Below, one piece after another: positions 6,676 through 8,959 of a DNA stretch of 8,959 nucleotides. The stretch comes from Firmicutes bacterium CAG:345 (GTDB lineage Bacteria > Bacillota_I > Bacilli_A > RFN20 > CAG-288), in assembly GCA_000433315.1 (NCBI GenBank), contig FR893352.1:1-8959 (forward strand), given 5' to 3'. Position 1 is the first letter of the stretch; each line of letters starts with the position of its first letter. Under the pieces are notes generated by a model, which saw only the letters and a program-made list of their open reading frames with translations, was not told the DNA's origin and ran no database searches. A program made the position numbers and the translations under genes.

Positions 6676-7818
6676 ATGGAAAAACATATTTGTAATAGAT
6701 GCGGAAATTCTGATCAACGTTTTTTTGGAATAAGAAATGGAGAAATTTACTGCCGTAAATGTTTAATGTTTCAAGGAGAAAAAGCAGATAATTCTTATAT
6801 ACCTAAATCTTGTAAAGCAAATATGAAATTTAAGCTATCTAAAAAGCAAGAAGAAATATCTTTAGGATTAATTGAAAATTTTAAAAATGGAAAAAATGCT
6901 TTACTTCATGCGGTAACTGGAGCAGGAAAAACTGAATTATCTTATGGGGTAATTGAATATGCTTTGAGTTTAAAAAAACATGTGGGATTTGCACTTCCAA
7001 GAGTTGATATAGTAATTGATCTCTTGCCGAGATTTAAACAAGATTTTAAGGACGATAAAGTAATAGGAGTATATGGAGGGAATCATGAAGAATTAGAAGG
7101 AGATATTATAATTTTGACAACGCATCAATTATATAGATATGAAGGTTATTTTGACTTGATAATTCTTGATGAAATTGATGCTTTTCCTTTTAAAAACAAT
7201 CCGGAGTTAAATTATTTTTTTCGCAAAGCTCTGATCGGAAATTATGTGCTTATGTCGGCAACAGCTACTGAAAAAGACTATTCAATAGTAGAAAATGATA
7301 ATGGAAAAGTTTTTCTTTTAATGGAAAGATACCATCATTACCCCTTGCCTATTCCAGTGTTTATCAAAGAATCTTCTTTTCCAAAAATTCAAATTTTGAA
7401 TAAATTATTATTTTATTTTAAAAAGAATAAACCAGTATTTATTTTTGCACCAACAATAAATACTGCTAAAAACTTAGGTCTATTTTTACATTTATTTTTT
7501 AAAAATGGAAGATATGTTTCAAGTGAATCTCCTGATCGTAAAAAAATAATATCTGATTTTAAAAAAGGATTTTTGAAATATCTTGTAACTACATCGATTT
7601 TAGAAAGAGGAGTTACGGTAAAAGATTTGCAAGTTATAGTTTATTTAGGACATTATGATATTTATGATCAAGCGACATTAGTTCAAATTGCTGGAAGAGT
7701 AGGAAGAAAAATAAATGCTGAAAAAGGTGAAGTAATTATTTATGGTAAAAGAGAAACTAGAGAAATTAAAAATGCAATTAAGTTCATTGAAGATTGCAAC
7801 AAAAAAGCCGGTTTGTAA
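6676..7818 (+). CDS. comFA: Competence DNA-uptake helicase ComFA
   Basis: ComFA is an ATP-dependent single-strand DNA translocase/helicase acting on the cytoplasmic side of the competence DNA-uptake machine. The 380-residue protein starts with a four-cysteine zinc finger (Cys6, Cys9, Cys26, Cys29), followed by Walker A AVTGAGKTE (79-87), Walker B/DEAD-like LDEIDAFPF (164-172), SATAT (194-198), TTSILERGVT (305-314) and QIAGRVGRK (337-345). It is shorter than B. subtilis ComFA (about 460 residues), mainly before the zinc finger. The start is fixed: an in-frame TAA lies just upstream at 6670-6672, and the first zinc ligands are at residues 6 and 9. No Shine-Dalgarno is visible. It overlaps comFC downstream. 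All helicase motifs are intact. Confidence 0.93.
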   Translation: MEKHICNRCGNSDQRFFGIRNGEIYCRKCLMFQGEKADNSYIPKSCKANMKFKLSKKQEEISLGLIENFKNGKNALLHAVTGAGKTELSYGVIEYALSLKKHVGFALPRVDIVIDLLPRFKQDFKDDKVIGVYGGNHEELEGDIIILTTHQLYRYEGYFDLIILDEIDAFPFKNNPELNYFFRKALIGNYVLMSATATEKDYSIVENDNGKVFLLMERYHHYPLPIPVFIKESSFPKIQILNKLLFYFKKNKPVFIFAPTINTAKNLGLFLHLFFKNGRYVSSESPDRKKIISDFKKGFLKYLVTTSILERGVTVKDLQVIVYLGHYDIYDQATLVQIAGRVGRKINAEKGEVIIYGKRETREIKNAIKFIEDCNKKAGL

Positions 7819-8407
7819 AATATGCTTCGAAGAATTTATTCCTCAGTCGTTTCAAAATTTTTATGATAATCCAGAAATATGTCCTGCCTGTCGAAAAAAG
7901 GTACAAAGAATTTATCATTTTTATAAGATAGAGGGTGTACAAGTAAATGCCCTGTTTTTATATGAAAATCCTTTAGGAGAATGGCTTTTTCAGTATAAAG
8001 AGAGCATGGATATTGAATTAAAAAATATATTTTTAAAAGATTTAAATACTATACTTTCATTTATGTATATTGGTTATTATTTGGTTTTAATGCCTAGTTC
8101 GAAAGATAATTTAAAAAGGCGTGGGTTTAATCATTTGCTTGAAATATTTAATAATTTAAATATTAAAATGATAGAAGATCTTTTGATAAAAAAAGACAAT
8201 GTTGACCAAAAAAAGCTAAATAAAAAAGAAAGAGAAAAGCATAAAGATTTCATAGGATCAAATGATTTATTGAGAATATCAGGAAAGAAAATATTATTAG
8301 TAGATGATGTAATTTCAACAGGGAATAGTATTAAACAAGCACTGAAAGTTTTAAAAGAAGGAAATCCTAAAAAAATAAAAATATTAATTATTGCTGAAAA
8401 TAAATAA
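7742..8407 (+). CDS. comFC: Competence protein ComFC (phosphoribosyltransferase-like)
   Basis: ComFC/GntX-family protein, a partner of ComFA in DNA uptake. It has a four-cysteine zinc-binding head (Cys25, Cys28, Cys47, Cys50), the RRGFNH motif (126-131), and the PRPP-loop signature ILLVDDVISTGNS (184-196) of type I phosphoribosyltransferases. At up to 221 residues it lacks the second cysteine cluster that B. subtilis ComFC has in its head. The start is uncertain. The ATG at 7742 has an AGGTGA site (7725-7730, 11-nt gap) and overlaps comFA by 77 nt; an ATG at 7772 (M11) has only a weak site and overlaps by 47 nt; a TTG at 7787 would put the zinc finger nearest the N-terminus. It is co-transcribed with comFA. 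Confidence 0.9.
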   Translation: MVKEKLEKLKMQLSSLKIATKKPVCKICFEEFIPQSFQNFYDNPEICPACRKKVQRIYHFYKIEGVQVNALFLYENPLGEWLFQYKESMDIELKNIFLKDLNTILSFMYIGYYLVLMPSSKDNLKRRGFNHLLEIFNNLNIKMIEDLLIKKDNVDQKKLNKKEREKHKDFIGSNDLLRISGKKILLVDDVISTGNSIKQALKVLKEGNPKKIKILIIAENK

Positions 8408-8531
8408 TTTATTTTTTGTCGAATAATAAAAGTATTTATTTATAAAATAGAATTAATCAAAAAGAAAATAAGCGAATAATGTAAGAAAAAGTCAAAAAAA
8501 GAAAAATAAAGGAAATAAATGTCGAATTGAA

Positions 8532-8560
8532 TTGATTTATGTAAGATGACAAAATATAAA
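8532..8560 (+). promoter_or_regulatory. Promoter of the cold-shock gene
   Basis: TTGATT (8532-8537) and TATAAA (8555-8560) are separated by exactly 17 nt. The transcription start would be near 8567, giving a leader of about 39 nt that contains the GTGAGG ribosome site. Confidence 0.65.
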
Positions 8561-8574
8561 AAAGATATTAAAGT

Positions 8575-8586
8575 ATAAGTACTTAT
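8575..8586. promoter_or_regulatory. 12-bp perfect palindrome in the csp leader
   Basis: ATAAGTACTTAT is a perfect palindrome between the proposed transcription start and the ribosome site of the cold-shock gene. It could be a protein-binding site. As RNA the hairpin would be very weak. Confidence 0.3.
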
Positions 8587-8605
8587 CAGGAAGTGAGGTA
8601 AAAAT

Positions 8606-8809
8606 ATGATAGGAAAAGTTAAATGGTTCAATGCACAAAAGGGCTTTGGTTTTATCAACCATGAAAATGATGAAAAGGATATTTTTGTACATTACTCTCA
8701 AATTCAAGACACTGGATATAGAACTTTAAATGAAGGTGAAAAAGTTGAATTTGATTTGGTTTCCACAGAACGTGGTGAACAAGCTAGACATGTAGTTAAA
8801 ATAGATTAA
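8606..8809 (+). CDS. Cold-shock protein (CspA family)
   Basis: A single cold-shock domain of 67 residues that binds single-stranded RNA and DNA and acts as an RNA chaperone. It shows GKVKWFNAQKGFGFI (3-17), which includes the RNP1-type KGFGFI, and DIFVHYSQI (25-33), the RNP2-type block, then GEKVEFDLV. Length is typical and the protein is complete. A GTGAGG site lies 7 nt before the ATG. It has its own promoter upstream and a long terminator downstream, so it is a one-gene unit separate from comFA-comFC. The paralogue letter (cspA, cspB and so on) cannot be assigned. Confidence 0.95.
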   Translation: MIGKVKWFNAQKGFGFINHENDEKDIFVHYSQIQDTGYRTLNEGEKVEFDLVSTERGEQARHVVKID

Positions 8810-8835
8810 AAATACTTTTTTAGTTTTGCATTTAC

Positions 8836-8887
8836 AAGAATTGCATTAATCTTATTTTTATAAGAATAATGGCAATTCTTTTTTTAT
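8836..8887 (+). terminator. Long hairpin terminator of the cold-shock gene
   Basis: A 9-bp outer stem (8836-8844 with 8872-8880), a bulged G at 8871, 4 more pairs, one A-A mismatch and 6 inner pairs close a TTTT loop (8856-8859), followed by TTTTTAT. This is a strong intrinsic terminator and is unusually long. Confidence 0.85.
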
Positions 8888-8915
8888 AAGTAAATATATA
8901 TTTTTTCAAAACCTC

Positions 8916-8945
8916 TTGACAATCATTTCTTTTTTTATTGATAAT
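8916..8945 (+). promoter_or_regulatory. Outward-facing promoter at the right edge
   Basis: A perfect TTGACA (8916-8921) and GATAAT (8940-8945) are 18 nt apart, with the expected start near 8952. It drives a gene beyond the window. It is the closest match to consensus -35/-10 in the region. Confidence 0.65.
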
Positions 8946-8959
8946 GAAGATACTTAGAC

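Noticed and set aside
8397..8415. Hairpin at the comFC stop as a terminator
   Set aside because: The stem is perfect but made only of A-T pairs with a 3-nt loop, which is expected often by chance in this composition and would be very weak.
8546..8578. 10-codon ORF upstream of csp as a leader peptide
   Set aside because: It has no ribosome site and starts before the most likely csp transcription start.
8440..8658. 72-codon minus-strand hydrophobic frame
   Set aside because: It is the complement of an A-rich low-complexity spacer (hence Phe/Leu/Ile), overlaps the cold-shock gene start and has no convincing ribosome site.

Overview
The window is strongly AT-rich and tightly packed, with lysine, isoleucine and asparagine codons abundant. 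Several genes end in TGA while tryptophan is written TGG, so UGA is a stop here and this is not a UGA=Trp mollicute. AT-richness, Gram-positive-type GGAGG/GGTGA ribosome sites, TTGACA/TATAAT promoters and a comFA-comFC pair together suggest a low-GC Firmicutes-type bacterium (a Bacilli/Erysipelotrichia or RF39-like lineage would fit). The genus cannot be told from the sequence.

Layout. (1) Bases 2-118 are the 3' end of an unidentified plus-strand gene, followed by a terminator. (2) Bases 207-3064 on the minus strand hold a queuosine tRNA-modification operon, tgt-queA-queH, transcribed leftward and closed by a strong hairpin whose stem starts at the queH stop. Tgt inserts preQ1 into tRNA, QueA converts it to epoxyqueuosine, and QueH reduces that to queuosine: the last three steps of the pathway. 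No preQ1 synthesis gene is present. (3) Bases 3193-6456 on the plus strand are an RluA/RluC-type pseudouridine synthase followed by three overlapping genes of unknown function: a four-helix membrane protein, a membrane-anchored 356-residue protein, and a 243-residue soluble protein. (4) A 53-residue minus-strand ORF (6453-6614) lies tail-to-tail with that operon and head-to-head with comFA. (5) Bases 6676-8407 are comFA-comFC, the competence DNA-uptake helicase and its phosphoribosyltransferase-like partner, with a long gene overlap. (6) Bases 8606-8809 are a cold-shock protein with its own promoter and a long terminator. (7) The right edge carries a good promoter pointing out of the window.

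The most notable signals are these. The divergent tgt and rluC-like genes both have a -10 box so close to the start codon that their mRNAs should be leaderless or nearly so. A perfect 11-bp dyad covers the tgt -10 box. Three genes of unknown function are locked by 1-4 nt overlaps into one operon with a pseudouridine synthase. The 53-residue gene shares its stop codon bases with its neighbour. No mobile element, CRISPR array, tRNA or rRNA was seen, and no clearly new defence or mobile system is supported.
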